This document shows positions 1 to 8,193 of a stretch of DNA of 64,000 nucleotides, in pieces (positions within the stretch are counted from its first letter, which is position 1; every line of letters starts with the position of its first letter). The DNA is from Allokutzneria multivorans (lineage in GTDB: Bacteria; Actinomycetota; Actinomycetes; Mycobacteriales; Pseudonocardiaceae). Both the position numbers and the translations under genes were made by a program. Under the pieces are notes generated by a model. It worked only from the letters and a program-made list of their open reading frames with translations. It made no database searches and had not been told where the DNA came from. The stretch spans positions 248,001 to 312,000 of the forward strand of contig NZ_BAABAL010000008.1 in NCBI RefSeq assembly GCF_039537405.1, in the 5' to 3' direction.

Positions 1-491
1 TCACATCGGTGTTCGAGGGCGACGACGACCACGCGACGGCGAGCGGCCGGGTCACTCACGCGACCGGCCCGATCACCTTCACCGTCGCCGTCGACCAGAA
101 CAACGCGGGCGTGCAGATCATCCGCACGGCCGACCAGGTCCGCTCCTACCAACAGGCGCGGGTGCTCGTCGACGGGCAGTTCGTCGGCGTGTGGCTGATG
201 TCCTCCGGCAACATGTTCCAGCGGTGGCTCCAGGACACGTTCATGATCCCGTCGCGCTTCAGCTCGGGGAAGCGGACGCTGGGGATCACCCTGGAGCCGA
301 TCCCGGGCTCGCCGCCGTGGTCGTCCTCGGACTACCACATCCGCTCGTGGGTGGAACCGTTCGAGCCCGGCCGCACCGGGATGCAGCGCATCGATCCGCC
401 CGCACTGGACTGGACCGTTCCGGACCGGGGCCCGCACGTGCTCGGACCGCGCGACCCGGTCTCCACCAAGGAAGGTCAGGTGGGCCGTTGA
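1..491 (+). CDS. C-terminal fragment of a GH172 (DUF2961)-type secreted glycosidase, cut by window edge
   Basis: The reading frame is open from the first bases of the window (codons in phase with base 3) and ends at TGA 489-491, so only about 162 C-terminal residues are visible. They align residue for residue with the last ~160 residues of the GH172 protein at 1243-3864: both share FEGD(D/N)DH, a GVQ(I/L)(V/I)RTADQ stretch, and a SASDYH/SSSDYH-type block before the end. This is the C-terminal beta-sandwich module, not the catalytic domain, so the catalytic assignment is inferred from the downstream paralogue. The gene is probably intact upstream of the window rather than a pseudogene. Together with the gene two positions downstream it makes a duplicated pair of secreted carbohydrate-active enzymes. 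Confidence 0.8.
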   Translation, partial: TSVFEGDDDHATASGRVTHATGPITFTVAVDQNNAGVQIIRTADQVRSYQQARVLVDGQFVGVWLMSSGNMFQRWLQDTFMIPSRFSSGKRTLGITLEPIPGSPPWSSSDYHIRSWVEPFEPGRTGMQRIDPPALDWTVPDRGPHVLGPRDPVSTKEGQVGR

Positions 492-542
492 CCCTGGCTG
501 AGGTGTCCGCGCCGGTTCTCCCGGCGCGGACACCGGACTAGA

Positions 543-1202
543 GTGGCCGGGGTGTTCGAGCCGTACGGCCTCTCGCACGGCGTCGTCGCCGTGGTGTTCG
601 TGGCTGTGTCCGCGCTGCTGCTGATCTTCCGCTCGGCGTGGACCAGCCGCGTGCTCGCGATCGTGATCGTGGCCGTGCAGCTGCCGTTCCAGATCCACAC
701 CATGCTGCCGGGGCAGTGGGACATCGCGTACTCCCTGCCGTTGCAGCTGTGCGATCTGGCGTTGATCGCCGCCGTCTGGGCGTTGTGGACGCACAGCCCG
801 GGGGCGAGCGCCCTGACCTACTACTGGGGTCTGACCCTGACGGCACAGGCCCTGCTCACCCCGGCCTACCGCGGCCCGGACTTCCCCGACTGGCAGTTCC
901 TGATGTTCTGGGGAATTCACCTGTTCACCATGTGGGCCGCGGTCCACCTGACCTGGGGCGCCGGTGTCCGGCCCGACTGGCGCGGCTACCGGCTGACCCT
1001 GGGCGTGACCGCGGTGTGGATGGTGATCACTTTGGGGTTCAACGCGGTGGCCGGTGCCAACTACGGGTTCCTCAACGCCAAGCCGAGCGGCTCCGTGCTG
1101 GACCTCTTCGGTCCTTGGCCGCTCTACCTGGTGGTCGCCGCCCTGCTGCTGGCCGGGGTCTGGGCACTCATGACCGCGCCCTTCACCCGCTCCTCTCGCT
1201 GA
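543..1202 (+). CDS. TIGR02206/YwaF-family integral membrane protein
   Basis: A 219-residue, almost entirely hydrophobic protein with about six to seven predicted membrane helices. It has the family pattern: a conserved LPLQLCDLA helix near residues 60-70, a YYWGLTLTAQALLTP segment near 90-105, and an NAVAGANYGFLNAKP loop near 160-175. This matches the conserved membrane family TIGR02206 (YwaF/TMEM164-like), whose biochemical role is not established. Start is GTG 543; an in-frame GTG at 552 is a close alternative and no clear ribosome binding site separates them. It lies between two GH172 genes, 51 bases after the first and 40 before the second, so it may be co-transcribed, but no functional link can be read from the sequence. 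Confidence 0.7.
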   Translation: MAGVFEPYGLSHGVVAVVFVAVSALLLIFRSAWTSRVLAIVIVAVQLPFQIHTMLPGQWDIAYSLPLQLCDLALIAAVWALWTHSPGASALTYYWGLTLTAQALLTPAYRGPDFPDWQFLMFWGIHLFTMWAAVHLTWGAGVRPDWRGYRLTLGVTAVWMVITLGFNAVAGANYGFLNAKPSGSVLDLFGPWPLYLVVAALLLAGVWALMTAPFTRSSR

Positions 1203-1242
1203 GCCTTTCCCTGCCCTGCCTCGCTCCAGAGATGGGATCGTC

Positions 1243-3864
1243 ATGCGCAAGAAGCGTCGTCCCTTACTGTCCGCACTCCTGCTCGCGGTCGTCGCCATGA
1301 CGGCCGCCCTTGAGATCACCGCACCCGAGATCGCAGCCCAGAACGCCCCCTCCGACAAGGGACCGTTGGGCTGGGCCAGCTACCGCCAGCTCGACGGCAT
1401 GGCCGCGCTGCGCGGTGCTTCGGAAACCCGCCAGTTCTCCAGCTACGACCGCTCCGGCCGCAACAACGACGGCTTCGACGGGAAGTTCTCCTGCCTGCGC
1501 CAGGACGCGAACGGCTGCGTGATCGCCGAGCGCACGGGGGCCGGTGAGATCGGCTCCATCTGGTTCACCCGCGACGAGGGCGTTGTGTCGCGCACCGGGT
1601 GGATCAAGATCGACCTCGACGGACGGACCGTGCTCAACGCGCCGCTCCAGGACGTGGTCGACGGCAAGCTCGGAGCGCCGTTCGTGTGGCCCTTGGTGGG
1701 CAACCGCGACGACACCTCCGGCGGCGTGGTCATCAAGGTGCCCATGCCCTTTCGCAAGTCGATGCGGGTCACCACGCAGAACAACCCGTTGTTCCACCAC
1801 GTGGTCTACCGGAGTTTTCCTGACGCGGTAGGAGTTCCCGCGTTCGACCCCGCTGACCGTGCGCTCGATGTGGTGGAGAAGCTGCGGTCCTTCGGCCTCG
1901 CCGACCCGAAGCCCGCGCGTCCGGGCTCGCACACGACGCGGTCCACTGTGGACATTGAGCCCGGTGCGACCGCGCGCATCGCTGAGCTTTCCGGTCCTGC
2001 GCGGATCAGTCAGCTGCGCGTGCGGTTGCCTGACGTGGTGCCCGGTCCCGCTGTCGACGACGATGGGCGGGCCTTCGGCACGGGCGGCTTCAGCGCGTTC
2101 ACCGTTGCGGTGCACCCGCGCAACTCCGGCGTTCGGGTGACACGGCGCTTCGATCCGGAGATCGAGAAGCAGCGGGCGAACCTGGTCATCGACGGTCGCG
2201 TTGCCGGGCAGTGGTACCACGAGTCCAAGATCGGTCCGATGACGTGGGCGGACCAGACGCTCGACGTGGCCGCCTCCTTCACGGCGGGCAAGTCGAAGAT
2301 CGTGGTGCGCAACGAGTTCGTGTCGTCCACTGTGGACTACAACGAGTTCCGGTACGACGTGCACAGCCTGGTCGACGGCTCGTGGGTGCGCACGGACGTG
2401 GTGGACCTGGGCCAGAACCACCTCAGCACCGAGGCCGCGCACGGCTATCGCGTCGAGAAGCAGGCGTGGCAGGGCAGGCGGCACTTCTACTACCCGATCG
2501 ACCCCGCGCTGGTGACCGCCTCCGACGAGGTGCTCGCGGGGGCTCGTCTGCGGATCAGCTTCGACGGGCAGACCACCGTGGACGCGCCGATCGGGGAGTT
2601 CTTCGGTTCCGGCCTCGGCGAGTACGACGTGCGCTCGCTGATGTTCGCCATGGACCCCGGTAAGGACGGTTGGTACACCTCGTGGTGGCCGATGCCCTTC
2701 GCCGAACGGGCCGTGGTGGAGATCGTCAACGGCAGCGGGCGGCGGATTCCCGGTGTCGCGCTCGAAGTGACGTCGGCGGCTGATCCGACGGTCGTGACAG
2801 CGTTGCGCGCCACTGGTTCGCTGGGCTACTTCAACGCGACGCACAGGCGTTCGGCCACGGAGAACGGCAACGACTGGCTGTTCATGGACGCTTCGGGGCG
2901 TGGGGTGTTCTACGGCGTCACGCACACCATGCGCGGCAAGCTCCCGCTGGCCGTCGAGGTGCCCCGGTTGTACCTGGAGGGCGATGAGCGGGCCTACGCG
3001 GACGGGCTCCTGACTCCGATCCAGCACGGCACGGGCACGGAGGACTTCTACGAGTCCGGGTGGTACTTCCGTACCGGCGCGTTCGCGATGCCGTTGGCGG
3101 GCTACCCCGCGCACGAGATCGGCGGCGACGGCTGCCAGTTCGACTGCACGGGTGCCTACCGGTTGATGGTTCCAGATGCGATCCCGTTCCACACCGCGCT
3201 GCGTTTCGGCATTGAGCACGGGCCTTTGGCGGACGTTCCGGCGGACTACAGTTCCACTTCGTACTGGTACGGCCAGCGGCAGTGGACGCTGCGCGAGACC
3301 GACCGGCTCAACCCGACCGATCTGGCCAGCCGCGCGGAGCACGGCTACACGGCGGTCGGCGAGACGGTCGGCAAGGTGACGTCCAGCTTCGAGGGCGACA
3401 ACGACCACTCCGTCGCCAGCGGCCAGGTCACCGCCAGCACCGGGCGGGTCGGCTTCAAGGTGGCTGTGGAACCCGGCAACTCCGGTGTGCAGCTCGTGCG
3501 CACAGCTGATCAGGCGCGCTCCGGTCAGCAGGTCGAGGTGTTGGTGGACGGAGTACCGGCGGGCACCTGGTCGCAGCCCTACGGCAACGCAGATCATCGG
3601 TGGGTGCAGGACTCGTTCACCGTTCCGGCTCAGCTCAGTGCGGGGAAGCGGTCGCTGTCGATCACGCTCCGGCCGGTGCTGGGGTCTGCGCCGTGGTCGG
3701 CTTCGGACTACCACGTGAGGTCGTTCGTAGCGCCGTTCGCGCCTGACGGTGTGACGGCTCAGGTGCGGCCGCAGGGCATGGACTGGTCGCCGAAGGATCG
3801 CGGTCCCATGGTTCGCACCGAGCGCGATCCGATCTCGCCGAAGAAGGGCACCACGGGCGGGTGA
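1243..3864 (+). CDS. Secreted GH172 (DUF2961) glycoside hydrolase
   Basis: 873 residues with an N-terminal Sec signal (KKRR then a hydrophobic run to about residue 30). The DUF2961 fold starts at YRQLDGMAALRG (about residue 47) with the ETRQFSSYDRSG signature and carries the GTGTEDFYESGWYF family motif near residue 590. GH172 enzymes are known to act on fructofuranosides and D-arabinofuranosides; this protein's substrate is inferred. An internal beta-sandwich module (about 280-385) and a C-terminal module (about 710-830) look like copies of each other and of the protein fragment at 1-491. Codon 8 (1264-1266) is a rare TTA leucine codon inside the signal peptide. At 873 aa it is about twice the length of minimal family members, because of these extra modules. 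Confidence 0.85.
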   Translation: MRKKRRPLLSALLLAVVAMTAALEITAPEIAAQNAPSDKGPLGWASYRQLDGMAALRGASETRQFSSYDRSGRNNDGFDGKFSCLRQDANGCVIAERTGAGEIGSIWFTRDEGVVSRTGWIKIDLDGRTVLNAPLQDVVDGKLGAPFVWPLVGNRDDTSGGVVIKVPMPFRKSMRVTTQNNPLFHHVVYRSFPDAVGVPAFDPADRALDVVEKLRSFGLADPKPARPGSHTTRSTVDIEPGATARIAELSGPARISQLRVRLPDVVPGPAVDDDGRAFGTGGFSAFTVAVHPRNSGVRVTRRFDPEIEKQRANLVIDGRVAGQWYHESKIGPMTWADQTLDVAASFTAGKSKIVVRNEFVSSTVDYNEFRYDVHSLVDGSWVRTDVVDLGQNHLSTEAAHGYRVEKQAWQGRRHFYYPIDPALVTASDEVLAGARLRISFDGQTTVDAPIGEFFGSGLGEYDVRSLMFAMDPGKDGWYTSWWPMPFAERAVVEIVNGSGRRIPGVALEVTSAADPTVVTALRATGSLGYFNATHRRSATENGNDWLFMDASGRGVFYGVTHTMRGKLPLAVEVPRLYLEGDERAYADGLLTPIQHGTGTEDFYESGWYFRTGAFAMPLAGYPAHEIGGDGCQFDCTGAYRLMVPDAIPFHTALRFGIEHGPLADVPADYSSTSYWYGQRQWTLRETDRLNPTDLASRAEHGYTAVGETVGKVTSSFEGDNDHSVASGQVTASTGRVGFKVAVEPGNSGVQLVRTADQARSGQQVEVLVDGVPAGTWSQPYGNADHRWVQDSFTVPAQLSAGKRSLSITLRPVLGSAPWSASDYHVRSFVAPFAPDGVTAQVRPQGMDWSPKDRGPMVRTERDPISPKKGTTGG

Positions 3865-3888
3865 CGGTGGGGTTCCCGGCGTCGCGTT

Positions 3889-4057
3889 CTAGGGCGTGTT
3901 TCATAGGTCTCGTTCGATGAGAGCCGGGATCGAGGTCGTTCCTGGCAAGACGGCGGGAAGTCCGCGTACCGGTGTTGTACGTGGGCTTGTCGACGGCGCC
4001 GCCAGGGGCGGGCTCGGCCCGGCTATCGCGAACACGGACTTGTGAAACACGCCCTAG
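3889..4057. mobile_element. MITE-like IS remnant with perfect 15-bp terminal inverted repeats
   Basis: The ends CTAGGGCGTGTTTCA (3889-3903) and TGAAACACGCCCTAG (4043-4057) are exact reverse complements, enclosing about 140 bp with no intact ORF. The outer CTAG on each side fits the YTAR-type target of IS5-group elements. On the minus strand the interior reads through a short stretch including VDKPTY, reminiscent of the VDK-TYK region of actinomycete IS5-type transposases, so this is probably a heavily deleted derivative that could be moved only in trans. It lies between the convergent GH172 and LacI genes, and its right end contributes the LacI stop codon (TAG, complement of 4054-4056). Confidence 0.7.
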
Positions 4058-5049
4058 CGGCGCCGGGAACTTCCGCGCACGACCAGCTGGGCGGAGAGCG
4101 TCGTGGTGGTGGGGTCGGTGTGCGAGCCGGTGATGCGGTTCAGCAGCAGCTGCGCGGCCAGGGTGCCGATCTCGTAGGCCGGCTGCGCCACCACGGTCAG
4201 CGGCGGGTCGAGCAGTTCGGCCCACGGGGCGTCGTCGAAGGCGACCACGCCGATGTCGCGGCCGGGCCGCAGTTTCAGCTCTGCCAACGCTTGCAGGACT
4301 CCGACGGCCATCGCGCTGTTCGCGACGAGCAGCGCGTCCGGCGGCTCGGCTTGCGACAGAAGGTCCAGCGTCGCCTCGCGCGCGCCAGCGGAGCGGTACT
4401 CCGCGCGCCGCACCAACCTGGCCGCGCTGCGCTGCTTCACGCTGCGCAGGCCGTCCCGGTAGCCCGCGAGGCGGTCGTCGGCCGTGCGCACCCCGGACGG
4501 GCCGGTGATGCAACCGATGACCCCGTAGCCCTGCTCTGCCAGGTGCACGGTCGCCTGCTTCGCGGCCAAGCGGCTGTCCACGAGCACGGTGTCGGTCTGC
4601 TCACCCGGCAGCGGGCGGTCCACCGCCACGATCGGGGTTCGCCTGTCCCGCAACGCCTCCACGGAGCCGAGCACGCCGGAAGGGGACAGGATCACCCCCG
4701 CCATCTGCTCCTCGATCGCCACCTCGACGTAGCGCCGCTCCTTGGCAGACTCCTCGTCGGTGTTGCACAGCACCACGGAGTAGCCCGCCGCCTGCGCCAC
4801 GTCCTCCACGCCGCGCGCGATGGCGGTGAAGAACGGGTTCTCCACGTCGGAGATGATCAGCGCGAGCACCGCCGTCTCGCGCCTGCGGAGGTTGCGCGCC
4901 AACCCGTTCGGGCGGTAACCGAGCTCGCTCGCCGCGGCGACCACGCGGGCGGCCAGCACCGGGTCGACCGAGGATTTTCCGTTCAGGGCACGGGAAGCCG
5001 TCGCCGTGGAGACGTTGGCACGTGCCGCGACATCGCTGATCGTCGTCAT
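4054..5049 (-). CDS. LacI-family transcriptional regulator
   Basis: 331 residues. The N-terminal helix-turn-helix and hinge are textbook LacI (TTISDVAARANVSTATASRA, then LGYRPNGLARNLR), followed by a periplasmic-binding-protein-like sugar sensor domain (about 60-331) with typical NPFFTAIARGVEDVA and VVAFDDAPWAELLDPPLT segments. It is transcribed divergently from the isomerase/glycosidase/kinase operon at 5190-9681, with 140 bp between the starts, and so is probably the local sugar-responsive repressor. The last codon and stop coincide with the end of the inverted-repeat element at 3889-4057, so the natural C-terminus may have been altered slightly by that insertion. Confidence 0.92.
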   Translation of the reverse strand: MTTISDVAARANVSTATASRALNGKSSVDPVLAARVVAAASELGYRPNGLARNLRRRETAVLALIISDVENPFFTAIARGVEDVAQAAGYSVVLCNTDEESAKERRYVEVAIEEQMAGVILSPSGVLGSVEALRDRRTPIVAVDRPLPGEQTDTVLVDSRLAAKQATVHLAEQGYGVIGCITGPSGVRTADDRLAGYRDGLRSVKQRSAARLVRRAEYRSAGAREATLDLLSQAEPPDALLVANSAMAVGVLQALAELKLRPGRDIGVVAFDDAPWAELLDPPLTVVAQPAYEIGTLAAQLLLNRITGSHTDPTTTTLSAQLVVRGSSRRR

Positions 5050-5110
5050 CGCAAGGGCTCCTCGTGCGCCATCGGCCTATTGACAGCCGTCACCGCTGAG
5101 CATAGCTTCC

Positions 5111-5126
5111 GAGAAAACGATTGCTC
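5111..5126. promoter_or_regulatory. Candidate LacI-type operator
   Basis: GAGAAAACGATTGCTC, a 16-bp imperfect palindrome centred on CG with GAG/CTC outer arms (12 of 16 positions match the reverse complement). A central CG flanked by A/T-rich half-sites is the usual LacI-family operator form. It lies in the divergent region between the regulator (start 5049) and the operon start (5190), where a repressor controlling both would bind. Confidence 0.5.
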
Positions 5127-5189
5127 GTGCTCTGAGCCGTTTTGTGTTCCATCGTGTTATCAGCTGCCAATCGTGACCTGGAGGGCACC

Positions 5190-6605
5190 GTGGCCCGGAT
5201 CGGCGTGATCAGTTTCTCGGACGGTCGTGACTACGTCCACGACGGCATTCGCGACTTCATCGCGACGACCGAGGACAAACTGGTCGACCGGCTCACCGCC
5301 GCGGGCCACGAGGTGGTGCGCGGCAAGGAGATCGTCGCCACCAACACCGGCGCGAGCGCCGTCGCCCGCCAGGTCGCCGCCGCCGGGGTGGACCTCACCG
5401 TCTTCCACTACGCGGTCTGGGCCTTCCCGCACTTCACCATGCTGGCCGCGGGCGCGACCCCCGGCCCGCTGCTGCTGCTCTCCAACATCGACCCGGTGCA
5501 GCCCGGCATGGTCGGCATGCTCGCCGGAGGCGGTGCGCTCGACCAGATCGGCCGCGTGCACACCCGGCTCTGGGGCGACCCCGACGAGCGCGCGCTCATC
5601 GACAAGATCGGTGTCCAGGCCACCGCGTCCTCCGCCGTCGCCTCGCTGCGCGGATCGACCTTCGGCCGGATCGGCGGGCGCCCCATGGGCATGAACACCG
5701 CCGTCGCCAACACCGACCAGTGGCAGTCGGTCTTCGGCGTGGACGTCGAGGAGATCGACCAGTGGGAGATCGTCCGGCGCTCCGAGCTCGCTGACCAGAA
5801 GGAGGTCACCAGGGCGCGCGAGTGGCTGGAGACCAACGCGGCCGGGGTGCACTACGACGGCAAGAAGCTCACGCCGGAGCTGCTGGAGCGGCAGATCCGC
5901 TCGTACCTGGCGATGCGCGAGCTGATCGACGAGTGGAACCTCGACTTCTCCGGCATCAAGGGCCAGCCGGAGATGACGCAGTACTTCGCCACCATGGACA
6001 TCGTCGAGGCCTTCCTCAACGACCCCTACGACTGGAACGGCCCCAAGGAGACCCACGTCTGCGCCACCGAGGCGGACATGGACGGGGCGCTGACCATGCA
6101 GCTGCTCAAGCACATCGCGCGCACGCCGGTGCTCTTCGCCGACGTCCGGCACTACCACGCCGACCGCGACATCTGGGACCTGTGCAACTCCGGCCAGCAC
6201 GCCACCTGGTACGCCGCGCGCAGCGACGACCCGGCGGAGAACCTGTCGAAGGTGCACTTCTACCCGGAGGTGTTCTTCTTCCCGGCCGGTGGCGCGTCCG
6301 TGCACCACCTCGCCGCGCCCGGCCAGATGACGCTGGCCCGGCTCACGCGGCGCGGCGGGAACTACCGGATGCACCTGATGCTGGGCGACTTCGAGACCTA
6401 CGACGACGAGACGAACGCGCAGCTGATGCGCCAGTCCACCTTCGAGTGGCCGCACGCGTTCGCGCGGCTGGACGCGAAGGCCGACGACTTCCTCTCGCGC
6501 TTCGGCGCCAACCACATCCACGCGGTCCCCGGCGATCACCGCGCCGAGGTCAGGGCCGCCTGCGAGCTGCTCGGAGTGGAGTTGGACGAGTTCACCAGGG
6601 GGTGA
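5190..6605 (+). CDS. L-fucose/D-arabinose isomerase-family protein
   Basis: 471 residues from GTG 5190, preceded by GGAGGG (5180-5185) at ideal spacing; an upstream in-frame start at 5142 lacks this. It belongs to the L-fucose/L-arabinose isomerase fold (COG2407 type), aldose-ketose isomerases needing a divalent metal. Likely metal/catalytic residues lie in CATEADMDGA (Glu about 294) and in the FADVRHYHADRDIWDLC and NSGQHATWY segments. L-fucose isomerases also act as D-arabinose isomerases, giving D-ribulose, which would be the substrate for the FGGY kinase at 8194. First gene of an operon with the GH43-like gene (6 bp gap) and the kinase; D-arabinose as substrate is inferred. Confidence 0.85.
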   Translation: MARIGVISFSDGRDYVHDGIRDFIATTEDKLVDRLTAAGHEVVRGKEIVATNTGASAVARQVAAAGVDLTVFHYAVWAFPHFTMLAAGATPGPLLLLSNIDPVQPGMVGMLAGGGALDQIGRVHTRLWGDPDERALIDKIGVQATASSAVASLRGSTFGRIGGRPMGMNTAVANTDQWQSVFGVDVEEIDQWEIVRRSELADQKEVTRAREWLETNAAGVHYDGKKLTPELLERQIRSYLAMRELIDEWNLDFSGIKGQPEMTQYFATMDIVEAFLNDPYDWNGPKETHVCATEADMDGALTMQLLKHIARTPVLFADVRHYHADRDIWDLCNSGQHATWYAARSDDPAENLSKVHFYPEVFFFPAGGASVHHLAAPGQMTLARLTRRGGNYRMHLMLGDFETYDDETNAQLMRQSTFEWPHAFARLDAKADDFLSRFGANHIHAVPGDHRAEVRAACELLGVELDEFTRG

Positions 6606-6611
6606 GCGGAG

Positions 6612-8183
6612 ATGCCCGCGCTACCGGACGGAGTTTCCCTACAGGAGTACGCCGAGGTCCGAGACGAGGTGAGCGCGGGCGAGTGGCGCCACCTCTACGA
6701 CCCGACGGTCGGTGAGGACCGCAACTGGTACCTCAACGACCACACGTTCGTCCGCGACGCCGACGGCACCTGGCACATGATCGGCATCACCCACGCGGAA
6801 CCGCTGAACCCGTTGGACGAGAAGCACTTCGCCCACGCGACCGCGCCGTTCCTGCACGGTCCGTGGGCGAAGCAGCCCTTCGCGATGAGCGTGGACCCGG
6901 GTTACCACGGGGAAGCGCACCTGTGGGCGCCGCACATCATCTTCCACGACGGCCGCTACTACATGTACTACTGCGGCGGCGACGCCGACCACAGCTTCTA
7001 CGCGATCAACCTGGCCACCTCCACCGACCTGCGGACGTGGACCCGGCACCCGGGTGGGCCGCTGTTCCGCGACGGCTTCGATGCCAGAGATCCCTTCGTG
7101 ACGCGGATCGACGGCCGCTGGGTCATCTACTACACCGCGACGATCTACCCGGACGGCGGCAACTTCGTCGTCGCCTACCGCACGAGCGACGACCTGGTGC
7201 ACTGGAGCGGTCGCAAGTTCGCGTACTCCGAGCCGCTCGGCGGGGTGATGACCGAGTCGCCGTTCCTCGTGCAACGCGGAACCGACTGGTACCTGTTCAT
7301 CGGCCCGCGCCGGGGCTACGTGGGCACGGACGTGTTCCGCAGCAAGGACCCCTTCAGCTTCAACGCGAACTCGTGGGTGGGCAACATCCCCTCCCACGCC
7401 GCCGAGGTGATCTTCGCTGAGGGGCGGCACTGGGTCACCCACGCGGGATGGGGCCAGCGCGGGGTGTACCTGGCGCCGCTGAACTGGCAGACCACGTTCA
7501 AGGGCGTGCGCGTCACCGCGCCGGACTATCGAGTCGATCTCCAGACCTCACCGACGTCGGAGCTGCGCGAGCTGTCCGTGCGGATGCGCGACGGCACCTG
7601 GCGCAACGTGCTGGACAACCACCACCGGGGCTCCGGGCCGTACCTCGGCGTCGGGTTGTTCGGGGCGACGGAGAAGGCGCGCGCGGCTCCCAAGGTCCGC
7701 GTCGAGGGTGCGACCGTTGCTCTGCAAGGCGTTCCGATCGGGCAGGAGAAGATCACCGTCGACTGGAAGCTGGACTTCCACGCCGACAGCTTCGACAGCT
7801 CGCTGACCTGGCACGTGGCCGCGCCGACCCGCAACCCGCTGTGGGAGCTGGCGTTCTCCGTGGACACCTGGCTCGGCACGCTCGGCGACGACCAGGTCTT
7901 CCCGCGCAGGGGCGACGCGCCCGGCTTCACGCGGTGGGCGATGGCGACGGGGATCTCGGCGACCATGGCGATGGCCTACCGCAGGGGTTCCGCGTGGGCG
8001 GAGGCCAACCGGTGGTACTCCGACGGGGAGTCCTCGATCTGCTGGCAGTCGGTGTGGCAGCCCAACGGCGGCTCGATCACGCCGGGCGACTACTTCGGCG
8101 GCACCTGGCGGATCGGGGTGAGCCCTCGGAGTCGGGACCGTGACCTCGCCGAGCGGTTGGCGAACGGTATCAACACACGTTAG
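6612..8183 (+). CDS. GH43/GH32-like five-bladed propeller glycosidase
   Basis: 523 residues from ATG 6612. The N-terminal ~300 residues form a GH43/GH32/GH117-type beta-propeller: LNDHTFVRDADGTWHMIG supplies the first-blade Asp, HLWAPHIIFHDGRYYMYY is a typical blade, FDARDPFVTRIDGRW supplies the transition-state Asp, and VMTESPFLV the probable acid Glu. Residues about 310-523 look like a beta-sandwich C-terminal domain. No signal peptide is visible, so it probably acts in the cytoplasm on imported oligosaccharides. It lies 6 bp after the isomerase gene and 10 bp before the kinase gene in one operon. Exact family and substrate cannot be fixed by eye; arabinofuranosidase or fructosidase activity would both fit. 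Confidence 0.8.
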   Translation: MPALPDGVSLQEYAEVRDEVSAGEWRHLYDPTVGEDRNWYLNDHTFVRDADGTWHMIGITHAEPLNPLDEKHFAHATAPFLHGPWAKQPFAMSVDPGYHGEAHLWAPHIIFHDGRYYMYYCGGDADHSFYAINLATSTDLRTWTRHPGGPLFRDGFDARDPFVTRIDGRWVIYYTATIYPDGGNFVVAYRTSDDLVHWSGRKFAYSEPLGGVMTESPFLVQRGTDWYLFIGPRRGYVGTDVFRSKDPFSFNANSWVGNIPSHAAEVIFAEGRHWVTHAGWGQRGVYLAPLNWQTTFKGVRVTAPDYRVDLQTSPTSELRELSVRMRDGTWRNVLDNHHRGSGPYLGVGLFGATEKARAAPKVRVEGATVALQGVPIGQEKITVDWKLDFHADSFDSSLTWHVAAPTRNPLWELAFSVDTWLGTLGDDQVFPRRGDAPGFTRWAMATGISATMAMAYRRGSAWAEANRWYSDGESSICWQSVWQPNGGSITPGDYFGGTWRIGVSPRSRDRDLAERLANGINTR

Positions 8184-8193
8184 GAGCGTTGGC

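Noticed and set aside
1..491. Truncated GH172 pseudogene
   Set aside because: The frame is open at the window edge and its end matches the full-length paralogue, so truncation is only by the window.
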